This document shows positions 1 through 6,123 of a DNA stretch of 16,533 bases, piece by piece. A model generated the notes under the pieces. It was not told the DNA's origin, searched no databases, and saw only the letters and a list, made by a program, of their open reading frames with translations. Position 1 is the first letter of the stretch; each line of letters starts with the position of its first letter. The position numbers were made by a program, and so were the translations under genes. Source of the DNA: an uncultured Pseudomonadota bacterium (GTDB lineage: Bacteria; Pseudomonadota; Gammaproteobacteria; Burkholderiales; Rhodocyclaceae); assembly GCA_903939665.1 (NCBI GenBank), contig CAJAHZ010000066.1, forward strand, positions 1-16,533, in the 5' to 3' direction.

Positions 1-1142
1 CCGCGCCAGAGGGCGTCAAGGGCATTTCGCTGTTCGTCGTGCCGAAGTTCATGGTCAATGCCGACGGCAGTCTGGGTGAGCGCAACGACGCTTATTGTGT
101 GTCGATCGAACACAAACTCGGCATCCACGCGAGCCCGACGGCGGTGATGGCTTTTGGCGACCATGGTGGCGCGGTCGGCCATCTGGTGGGGCAGGAAAAC
201 CGGGGCCTTGAATACATGTTCGTGATGATGAACGCTGCCCGTTTCGGCGTCGGCCTGGAAGGCGTTGCCGTTTGCGAACGTGCGTATCAGCGCGCCCGCG
301 ACTACGCGCGCGATCGCATTCAGTGCACCGACATCGGCGTGCGCGGCGGGCCGAAGGTGGCGATTATTGCCCACCCGGACGTGCGCCGCATGCTGATGAG
401 CATGAAATCGCAAGCCGAGGCGACACGCGCGCTGGCTTACGTTGTTGCTGCTGCGCATGATGCAGCCACCCATCACGCGGACCCGGAAACGCGCAAGCAG
501 AATCAGGCTTTTGTTGATCTGATGATCCCGGTGGTCAAGGGCTGGAGCACCGAGGTCGGTGTCGAGGTCGCCTCGACCGGCGTCCAGGTGCATGGCGGCA
601 TGGGTTTCATCGAGGAAACCGGCGCCGCGCAACACCTGCGCGATTCGCGTATCTCGACCATTTACGAAGGGACAACCGGCATCCAGGCGAACGACCTGAT
701 CGGTCGCAAGATGGCGCGCGAAGGCGGTGCCACGCTGAAGTCGGTGATCGGCATGATGCGTGCGCTTGATGTCGATCTGGCGAAGCAGGGCGGCGAGCAT
801 TTTGCTGCAATACGGAGTCGTTTCAGCGCGGGGGTCGAGGCGCTGGAAAAATCGGGAGCCTGGATTGTCGCCACCTACGGCAGTGATGTGCGCGCTGCAT
901 CGGCGGGTGCCGTGCCTTTCCTACGGCTGTTTGGCATCGTCGCCGGCGGCTGGCAGATGGCGCGTGCCGCGCTGGTTGCGCAAGGTAAGATCGACGGCGG
1001 CGACAACGACCCGTTCTATGCCGCGAAGATCGTCACGGCGCGTTTCTTTGCCGACCACTTTCTGTCGCAGGCCGACGGTCTGTCCAGTACGGTGACCGAC
1101 GGCGCGATTGGCGTGATGGCGCTGGCTGATGACATGTTTTGA
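1..1142 (+). CDS. Long acyl-CoA dehydrogenase (5' truncated by window edge)
   Basis: The frame is open from base 3 (reading APEGVKGISLFVVPKF) before the first Met, so the gene starts outside the window. About 380 C-terminal residues are visible; proteins of this type are near 600 residues. The enzyme is an FAD-dependent acyl-CoA dehydrogenase that makes the alpha,beta double bond and passes electrons to ETF. The motif YEGTTGIQAND (bases 663-695) carries the usual catalytic Glu at 666-668. MNAARFGVGLEGVAVCERAY is the typical long-helix segment of the family. The roughly 150 residues after the catalytic motif fit the extra C-terminal domain of the long subfamily, which includes DmdC-like 3-methylmercaptopropionyl-CoA dehydrogenases. 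Substrate cannot be told from sequence. The ETF-QO encoded at 3917-5563 would receive its electrons indirectly. The family call is firm; the DmdC-type specificity is only a possibility. Confidence 0.93.
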   Translation, partial: APEGVKGISLFVVPKFMVNADGSLGERNDAYCVSIEHKLGIHASPTAVMAFGDHGGAVGHLVGQENRGLEYMFVMMNAARFGVGLEGVAVCERAYQRARDYARDRIQCTDIGVRGGPKVAIIAHPDVRRMLMSMKSQAEATRALAYVVAAAHDAATHHADPETRKQNQAFVDLMIPVVKGWSTEVGVEVASTGVQVHGGMGFIEETGAAQHLRDSRISTIYEGTTGIQANDLIGRKMAREGGATLKSVIGMMRALDVDLAKQGGEHFAAIRSRFSAGVEALEKSGAWIVATYGSDVRAASAGAVPFLRLFGIVAGGWQMARAALVAQGKIDGGDNDPFYAAKIVTARFFADHFLSQADGLSSTVTDGAIGVMALADDMF

Positions 1143-1232
1143 TGCCGCATTTTCGCGGCGCAGCGTTCGTGGTCGTGGCGATTTTTGTCGTCTCGGTTAG
1201 AATGTGGCGTGGATTTACAGAAGGAGTGCAGC

Positions 1233-2090
1233 ATGAATGAAGCGACACGTCAGGGGGCCGAAGCGCTACGCCGTGTAGTGGGTGAGGCAAATGTCGGCGA
1301 ACTCAGTTTTCCGACCAGCGTCGACGCCAGCCGGCGGGTCATGAAGGCCGTTGAAAACCCTGATCTCGGCCTTTCGGATCTGGCCAAGATTGTCGTCGCT
1401 GAACCTCTGTTGTCAGCCAAGGTAATTCGCCTCGCCAACTCGGTCGCGCTCAATCCGACCAACCAGACGGTACGCGACGTGAAGCAGGCCGTGATGCGCG
1501 TCGGGATGGACCCGATCAAGTCGCTGGCGATGGTGCTGGTCATGGATCAGTTGCGTCAGTCGCAGCGGCATAGCGGCACGCGCGAGCTTTCCAATCGCCT
1601 CTGGGAGCGCAGCATTCACGTGGCGGCGCTGTCCTTTGTCGTCGCCCGCAAGCTGACGCGGCTCAACGCCGATGAAGCGATGTTTGCCGGTATCGTGCAC
1701 GACCTCGGACGTTTTTATCTGCTTTCGCGGGCTGCCGATTACCCCGCCTTGCTTGAAGACCCTGTGGTCCTGGCCGAAACGGTCAACGATCTGGCCGACC
1801 GCGCCGGCGCTATGGTGTTCGCCAAGCTTGATCTGCCCGAGTCGGTGGTCAAGGCGGTGCTCTCGGCGCGCCATTACAGCGGTTCAATGCCGCCGGCAAC
1901 GCTGGGTGACCTGATTTTTGTGGCCAGTGCGTTGTCGCCGCGCGCCGATCCGTTTGATGAACTGGATGCCCGTATTGTCGTGCCAGAGAACCGCGCCGTG
2001 GCGCTGGGCCTCGATCAGAGCACGGTGGCTGAGGTGGTTACAGCCTCCGGCGATGAAATCTACTCGATCGTGATTGCGCTGGAATCCTGA
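1233..2090 (+). CDS. HDOD-domain signalling protein (copy 1)
   Basis: This 285-residue protein consists almost entirely of one HDOD domain, a non-catalytic relative of HD phosphohydrolases found in bacterial signalling. The N-terminal part (FPTSVDASRRV, then ENPDLGLSDLAKIVVAEPLL and KVIRLANSV, residues 26-71) matches the usual HDOD opening. AGIVHDLGRFY holds the His-Asp pair at 156-157. The ATG at 1233 is chosen over an in-frame upstream start at 1185 because AAGGAG lies at 1221-1226, seven bases before it. A TAGAAT at 1198-1203 could be a -10 element, though no good -35 was found. The protein is a diverged paralogue of the one at 8328-9197. Where HDOD2 has WDHS, this copy has WERS, so one conserved His is missing. 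Partner and signal are unknown. HDOD proteins elsewhere act in chemotaxis, c-di-GMP or stress signalling. Confidence 0.88.
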   Translation: MNEATRQGAEALRRVVGEANVGELSFPTSVDASRRVMKAVENPDLGLSDLAKIVVAEPLLSAKVIRLANSVALNPTNQTVRDVKQAVMRVGMDPIKSLAMVLVMDQLRQSQRHSGTRELSNRLWERSIHVAALSFVVARKLTRLNADEAMFAGIVHDLGRFYLLSRAADYPALLEDPVVLAETVNDLADRAGAMVFAKLDLPESVVKAVLSARHYSGSMPPATLGDLIFVASALSPRADPFDELDARIVVPENRAVALGLDQSTVAEVVTASGDEIYSIVIALES

Positions 2091-2119
2091 GCGGCGCGTC
2101 GCCCCGACCGACTGCCCGA

Positions 2120-2686
2120 TCAGTATTCGTATATTTCGCCAAAGCCCTGAAGGCCGAATTCAAATTGGGGTAGCCAGCGGTATTTTGCCTGCCACTGATA
2201 CTGGAAATCAGTCTGGCCGGGTTCTTCGGCGCGATAGCTGTGCTGGAAAAGCAGGTTGGCGTTCAACTGAATCTTGCCAAATTCGGTCTGAAACAGCGGA
2301 CCTCATTTTACTTCCCAACCTTCGGCGTGGACCTTGGGGCGCTCGATTTCCACGAGGAAGCTGATATCGACCGGATATTTTCCGGTCTCGGTCAGCTGGA
2401 ACTTGTTTTCCCATTCAACGGCGTCGTATTTCGTCGCTTCGCCATTCTCGCGCTTGTACTTGAGGTACAACTCGGTAAACCACCATTCTTTCGCGCCATA
2501 GCCGAAACCGATGCTGGCAGCCGACTCGCGCGGTGTGTCGCCTTTTTTGGCGCTACCGTATTTGAAGTCAATTTCCTTTTCGCCGTACTCGACGGTGGGC
2601 GTGTAGACGTAGTCTGACGGGCCTGCGTGAGCGGACAAAGGGCTCAGCAGTGCCCCTGCAACCAGAATCGTTGCATAGGTTTTCAT
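2120..2686 (-). pseudogene. Secreted protein of iron operon, interrupted by in-frame TGA
   Basis: The first segment (2686-2303) encodes 127 residues starting with a clear signal peptide (MKTYATILVAGALLSPLSAHA, cleavage after about residue 22), preceded by AAGGGAA. It stops at a TGA at 2305-2303. The same frame then stays open for 60 more codons (2302-2123), reading GPLFQTEFGKIQLNANLLFQ and onward to FEFGLQGFGEIYEY, and ends at TGA 2122-2120. The downstream part has the aromatic, alternating look of an outer-membrane or periplasmic beta protein and joins smoothly to the first half. From memory, relatives have Trp at the interrupted position, so one C-to-T change on the + strand at 2303 would explain it. 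The gene follows FTR1 by 12 bases on the same strand. The biochemical function is unknown. It may be a pseudogene, a truncated but working protein, or a sequencing error. Confidence 0.62.
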
Positions 2687-2698
2687 GGGGATTCCCTT

Positions 2699-3523
2699 TC
2701 AGGTAGTCGAGAGAGTGCGTGCGCGTGGGCGGAAGACGCGCATGCCGGTGAGAACCAGGATCAGTGTCGTGCTGTAGAAAACGACCTGAATTCCGGAGGG
2801 CATGGCTTCGTAACCAATCAGCGTGTGCAGGAGGCGCCCTGTAAGAGAGCCGTTGTCGAGTAGCCAGGTGCTATCCCAGAGCGGATTGGCCAGACTTGGA
2901 AGGAGGTCGGCCTGCACCAGAAATCGGGCAACCTGACTGGCCATGGCTGCAGCCAGAAGAAGTATCAGGCCGCTTGTCGAGGCAAAGAACAGGCGGGGAG
3001 GGATATTCAGGAATCCGGCATAGAGCCCGAAACCGGCCAGCCCGCCGAGCAAGAATCCGATCGCGCCGCCACCGATGATGCTGAAAAGGGTTTCATCGCC
3101 ACTGGCTAAAAGACCGTAGAGAAACAGTGCGGTCTCGGAACCTTCGCGCAGGATTGCCAGGGCGACGACCAGCGCAAGGGCCGACATCTCCCTGCCCCCG
3201 GATACCAGTTCCGCGCCCAGTTGCTTGGCGTCACGGGCCAACTGGATGCCGTGGCGGGCCATCCAGATATTGTGCCAGGCCAGCATCAGGGCGGCGACCG
3301 CGAGAATGCCGGCATTGAACAATTCCTGCCCGATGCCCTCTGCAAGTTCAGCGATCTGGCCGGTCAGCGAAGCGACGATCATCGAGCCGATACCACCGGC
3401 GGCGATGCCAGTGATCAGCCAGATGTTGCGGGTGGGCAGACTGCGCGTGGCGGCAGCGATGATTCCGATGATCAGGGCGGCTTCCAGCACTTCCCTGAAG
3501 ACAATGATGGCTGAACTTAGCAT
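2699..3523 (-). CDS. FTR1-family high-affinity iron permease
   Basis: This 274-residue, highly hydrophobic protein is an inner-membrane iron permease of the FTR1/EfeU family. Both signature motifs are present: REVLE at residues 10-14 in the first membrane helix and REGSE at 126-130 in a later helix. These paired REXXE-type sites are the iron-coordinating and translocating residues of the family. About seven hydrophobic segments can be picked out, as expected. The start lies 6 bases after the cupredoxin stop, with GGAG (3537-3534) overlapping that stop, so translation is probably coupled. The secreted-protein gene follows 12 bases after the stop. No EfeO or EfeB gene is nearby, so this is not a standard efeUOB operon; the cupredoxin next door probably supplies the periplasmic metal-handling step. 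The order matches FTR1 loci that pair the permease with a small cupredoxin. Confidence 0.93.
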   Translation of the reverse strand: MLSSAIIVFREVLEAALIIGIIAAATRSLPTRNIWLITGIAAGGIGSMIVASLTGQIAELAEGIGQELFNAGILAVAALMLAWHNIWMARHGIQLARDAKQLGAELVSGGREMSALALVVALAILREGSETALFLYGLLASGDETLFSIIGGGAIGFLLGGLAGFGLYAGFLNIPPRLFFASTSGLILLLAAAMASQVARFLVQADLLPSLANPLWDSTWLLDNGSLTGRLLHTLIGYEAMPSGIQVVFYSTTLILVLTGMRVFRPRARTLSTT

Positions 3524-3529
3524 TTGAAG

Positions 3530-3847
3530 TTACTCCGCAATGACGGTTCCACGGGCTGTTTTCTCATGGAACTCGCCGAAAAACGGGTAGCGTCCCGGAT
3601 TGAGGGGGCCGATGAAAATATTCACCTTGGCGCCGGGTGCGATGAGCTTTTCCCGGTTGAGTTCGTGGCTCTTGAACTCCTCGGGTGTGGTGTCCTGGTT
3701 GTGAACGATCAGCTTGATCTTCTGTCCGGCAGGAACCCGGACTTCTGCTGGTTCAAAACGGTGGTCGCGAATGGTCAAAGCCACTTCGTTCTCGGCGGCA
3801 AAAACCGAAAATGAATAAAGTGAAAGCAGAATGAACAGTTTTCCCAT
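3530..3847 (-). CDS. Periplasmic cupredoxin-fold protein of FTR1 operon
   Basis: This 105-residue protein has a signal peptide (MGKLFILLSLYSFSVFA, cleavage near residue 17) and one cupredoxin-like domain. The segments FEPAEVRVPAGQKIKLIVHN, TTPEEFKSHELNREKLI and GRYPFFGEFHEKTARG are typical of the cupredoxin_1 family found beside FTR1 permeases and in EfeO. There is no Cys, so it cannot form a classical blue type-1 copper site; metal binding would rely on the His and Glu residues of the last two segments. The likely role is to bind or deliver iron (or copper for iron oxidation) to FTR1 in the periplasm. The ATG at 3847 is preferred over upstream in-frame TTG/ATG codons at 3892 and 3880 because AAAGGAG lies at 3859-3853 and the signal peptide then starts correctly. 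It is the first gene of the operon. Confidence 0.88.
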   Translation of the reverse strand: MGKLFILLSLYSFSVFAAENEVALTIRDHRFEPAEVRVPAGQKIKLIVHNQDTTPEEFKSHELNREKLIAPGAKVNIFIGPLNPGRYPFFGEFHEKTARGTVIAE

Positions 3848-3863
3848 GGCAGCTCCTTTGGTG

Positions 3864-3892
3864 ATGATAATTATTCTCATTACCAAAGTCAA
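3864..3892 (-). promoter_or_regulatory. Sigma70-type promoter with overlapping Fur-box-like site
   Basis: On the - strand, TTGACT (3892-3887) and TATCAT (3869-3864) are separated by exactly 17 bases, a near-consensus sigma70 promoter. Within it, GGTAATGAGAATAATTATC (3884-3866) matches the 19-bp E. coli Fur consensus GATAATGATAATCATTATC at 16 of 19 positions, counted by eye. Fur bound here would cover the spacer and -10, which fits iron repression of the cupredoxin-FTR1 operon. One difficulty is that a start site 6-8 bases past the -10 would fall at or inside the ribosome binding site, so the real transcription start may lie slightly differently. Confidence 0.75.
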
Positions 3893-3916
3893 GGCTGTTT
3901 GTTTGGGGGCTGCCGA

Positions 3917-5563
3917 TTACATGTTGGGGTAGTTCGGCCCCTCGCCGCCCTGTGGCACCACCCAGTGGATGTTCTGCGTCGGGTCCTTGATGTCGCAGGT
4001 TTTGCAGTGCACGCAGTTCTGCGCATTGATCTGCAGGCGCGGATTCTGACCCGTTTCATCACGCACGATCTCGTACACGCCGGCCGGACAGTAGCGCTGC
4101 TCGGGTGCGTCGTAGCGCGCGAGGTTGATCCTGATCGGTACCGATGCATCCTTGAGGGTCAGATGGCAGGGCTCGTCCTCCTCGTGGTTGGTGTTCGAGA
4201 TAAAGACAGACGACAGGCGGTCGAAGCTGATCACGCCATCCGGCTTCGGATAGACGATTGGCTGGCAGTCCGCGGCTTTTTTCAGCTTGGCGTGGTCCGG
4301 GCCACTGTGGTGCAGCGTCCACGGCGCCTTGCCGCGGAAAAGAATCTGGTCGATGCCGAACATCAGGCCGCCCAGATGCAGACCTTTCGCCATCCATGGT
4401 TTGAAGTTGCGCGCCTTGTGCAGTTCTTCGTAGAGCCAGCTGTTGCGGAAGGCTGTCGGATACGCAGTGAGTTCGTCGCCTGCGCGACCGGCGGCCACCG
4501 CATCGAAGGCGGCTTCGGCGGCCAGCGAGCCGGTCTTGATAGCGCAATGGGAGCCTTTGATACGGGCCGCGGTGAGAAAGCCGGCATCGTCGCCGATCAG
4601 TGCGCCACCGGGACACACCATTTTGGGCAGCGACTGCAGGCCGCCGGCGGCGAGGGCGCGGGCGCCGTAAGCGATGCGCTTGCCGCCTTCGAGGAAGTCG
4701 CGGATTTTCGGGTTGGTTTTCAGGCGCTGGAATTCCTCATACGGCGACAGATAGGGATTGCTATAGCCGAGGCCGGTGACGAATCCGACCGATACCAGAT
4801 GCTCTTCCATGTGATAGAGGAAGCCGCCGCCGTAGGTGTCAGGGTCAAGCGGCCAGCCGCCGGTGTGGATAACGAGGCCAGTCTGATGCTTTTCCGGCCT
4901 GATCTCCCACAACTCCTTGATGCCGATGCCGTACACCTGCGGGTCGGCGCCGTCGCGCAGATTGAATTTTTGCTCGATCTGCTTGCCCAGATGGCCGCGG
5001 CAGCCTTCGGCGAACAGGGTGTACTTGGCGTGCAGTTCCATTCCCGGCTGGTAGGCAGGACCCTGGCTGCCATCCTTCAGGAGGCCCATGTCGCCGGTGG
5101 CGACGCCTTTGACCGAAGCATCGTCGTTGTAGAGAATTTCGGCGCCGGCAAAACCCGGATAAATTTCAACACCCAGCGCTTCGGCCTGCTGGCCGAGCCA
5201 GCGGCAGACGTTGGCGAGACTGATCACGTAGTTGCCATGGTTCTGGAAGCAGTCTGGCAGCAGCCAGTTCGGCACCTGCCTGCCGCCGCCTTCGTTGAGC
5301 ACGAGAAAGCGGTCTTCAGTGACGGCGGCCTTGAGCGGCGCACCCAGCGCCTGCCAGTCCGGGAACAACTCGGCGATGGCGCGCGGGTCCATCACCGCGC
5401 CGGAGAGAATGTGGCCGCCGATTTCAGCGCCTTTTTCGATCAGACAGACGTTGATTTCGCCTTCTTTTTCAGCCGCCAGCTGTTTGAGGCGGATCGCCGC
5501 GGCAAGGCCGGCCGGGCCACCGCCGACGATTACGACATCGTATTCCATCGCTTCGCGTTGCAT
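3917..5563 (-). CDS. Electron-transfer flavoprotein:ubiquinone oxidoreductase (ETF-QO)
   Basis: This 548-residue protein, the normal ETF-QO length, takes electrons from reduced ETF and passes them to the membrane quinone pool. It is a monotopic inner-membrane flavoprotein. The FAD dinucleotide-binding motif GGGPAG is at residues 14-19, followed by EKGAEIGGHILSGAV. The C-terminal ferredoxin-like part holds the 4Fe-4S ligands Cys492, Cys517, Cys520 and Cys523 (CVHCKTCDIKDPTQNI). The motif GGWPLDPDTYGGGFLYH is also typical. The ATG at 5563 is chosen because GAAAGG precedes it and the FAD motif then falls at the usual place; the frame upstream to 6094 is only the antisense shadow of the thioesterase. 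It is divergent from the thioesterase gene and fits with the acyl-CoA dehydrogenase at 1-1142. etfA and etfB are not in the window. Confidence 0.96.
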   Translation of the reverse strand: MQREAMEYDVVIVGGGPAGLAAAIRLKQLAAEKEGEINVCLIEKGAEIGGHILSGAVMDPRAIAELFPDWQALGAPLKAAVTEDRFLVLNEGGGRQVPNWLLPDCFQNHGNYVISLANVCRWLGQQAEALGVEIYPGFAGAEILYNDDASVKGVATGDMGLLKDGSQGPAYQPGMELHAKYTLFAEGCRGHLGKQIEQKFNLRDGADPQVYGIGIKELWEIRPEKHQTGLVIHTGGWPLDPDTYGGGFLYHMEEHLVSVGFVTGLGYSNPYLSPYEEFQRLKTNPKIRDFLEGGKRIAYGARALAAGGLQSLPKMVCPGGALIGDDAGFLTAARIKGSHCAIKTGSLAAEAAFDAVAAGRAGDELTAYPTAFRNSWLYEELHKARNFKPWMAKGLHLGGLMFGIDQILFRGKAPWTLHHSGPDHAKLKKAADCQPIVYPKPDGVISFDRLSSVFISNTNHEEDEPCHLTLKDASVPIRINLARYDAPEQRYCPAGVYEIVRDETGQNPRLQINAQNCVHCKTCDIKDPTQNIHWVVPQGGEGPNYPNM

Positions 5564-5587
5564 GTTCTGCCTTTCTCCCGGTGTGAC

Positions 5588-5629
5588 TTGTTGAGTTGTT
5601 GTTATGGCTTTTACAATACGGTATCGTAT
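5588..5629. promoter_or_regulatory. Divergent promoter region with ATACG-N4-CGTAT inverted repeat
   Basis: The 135-bp gap between the ETF-QO and thioesterase starts holds a perfect 5+5 bp inverted repeat, ATACG-GTAT-CGTAT (5616-5629). On the + strand a possible promoter, TTGTTG (5588-5593) with an 18-bp spacer and TACAAT (5612-5617), runs into the left arm of the repeat. The arrangement fits an operator for a repressor (for example a TetR-type acyl-CoA-responsive regulator) controlling one or both divergent genes. No regulator gene is in the window and the motif matches no operator that I can name with confidence. Confidence 0.4.
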
Positions 5630-5698
5630 GGAGAAAGGCGCTCGCGCGTCAACTCTTACCGCAACCCCGATAGCTCGAAAACGAAAGCAGAAGCCGCC

Positions 5699-6106
5699 AT
5701 GGATAGCCAACGCAAACTGGTGCACACCAGCCTGATCCCCATCCGCTGGGGTGACATGGATGCCTACGGGCATGTGAATAACACGATTTATTTTCGTTTT
5801 ATGGAGCAATGCCGCATCGAGTACCTTGAGTGGCAGGGGTACAAGGTGATGCCGCAGGATACGGCGCCGGTCATCATCAACGCCGGCTGCACCTTTCTCA
5901 TCCCGCTCAACTACCCCGGTGTGGTCGAGATCAAAATGTTTTGTGGACATCCCGGCCGAAGCAGCATTCCAACGCAATACGAAATCCGCCTGCAAGGCGA
6001 TGACAAGCTCTACGCGACGGGCGACTCGAAGATCGTCTGGATGGACGTGGCGACGGGGAAATCGGTTGCCATCCCCGATCAATTGCGCGCACAACTCGCC
6101 GAGTAA
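5699..6106 (+). CDS. Hotdog-fold acyl-CoA thioesterase (4HBT family)
   Basis: This 135-residue protein is a single-domain hotdog thioesterase that would hydrolyse an acyl-CoA to free acid and CoA in the cytoplasm. The signature RWGDMDAYGHVNNTIYFRFM spans about residues 16-35; the second Asp of GDMDAYGHVNN is the family's catalytic acid. Length matches the 4-hydroxybenzoyl-CoA thioesterase/YbgC-like group. The ATG at 5699 is the first start that keeps the whole hotdog domain without a non-homologous extension; its ribosome binding site is weak (AAAGCAGAAG). The acetoacetyl-CoA synthetase gene follows 17 bases after the stop, so the two are probably one operon. Substrate is not determined by sequence. 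A free acid released here could be the substrate of the next enzyme, which would be an energy-wasting cycle unless the thioesterase has a different substrate. Confidence 0.88.
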   Translation: MDSQRKLVHTSLIPIRWGDMDAYGHVNNTIYFRFMEQCRIEYLEWQGYKVMPQDTAPVIINAGCTFLIPLNYPGVVEIKMFCGHPGRSSIPTQYEIRLQGDDKLYATGDSKIVWMDVATGKSVAIPDQLRAQLAE

Positions 6107-6123
6107 GAGAAGTGGAGGCAGGC

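Noticed and set aside
1144..1159. GCCGC/GCGGC hairpin after the acyl-CoA dehydrogenase gene
   Set aside because: Only a 5-bp stem without a following T-run; too weak to call a terminator.
2240..2617. 125-codon + strand frame opposite the iron-operon secreted protein
   Set aside because: It lacks a ribosome binding site, and the - strand has signal peptide, operon spacing and family-like sequence.
3899..5698. Long + strand open frame opposite ETF-QO that leads into the thioesterase
   Set aside because: Only the part from 5699 encodes the hotdog domain; the rest is the antisense shadow of ETF-QO.
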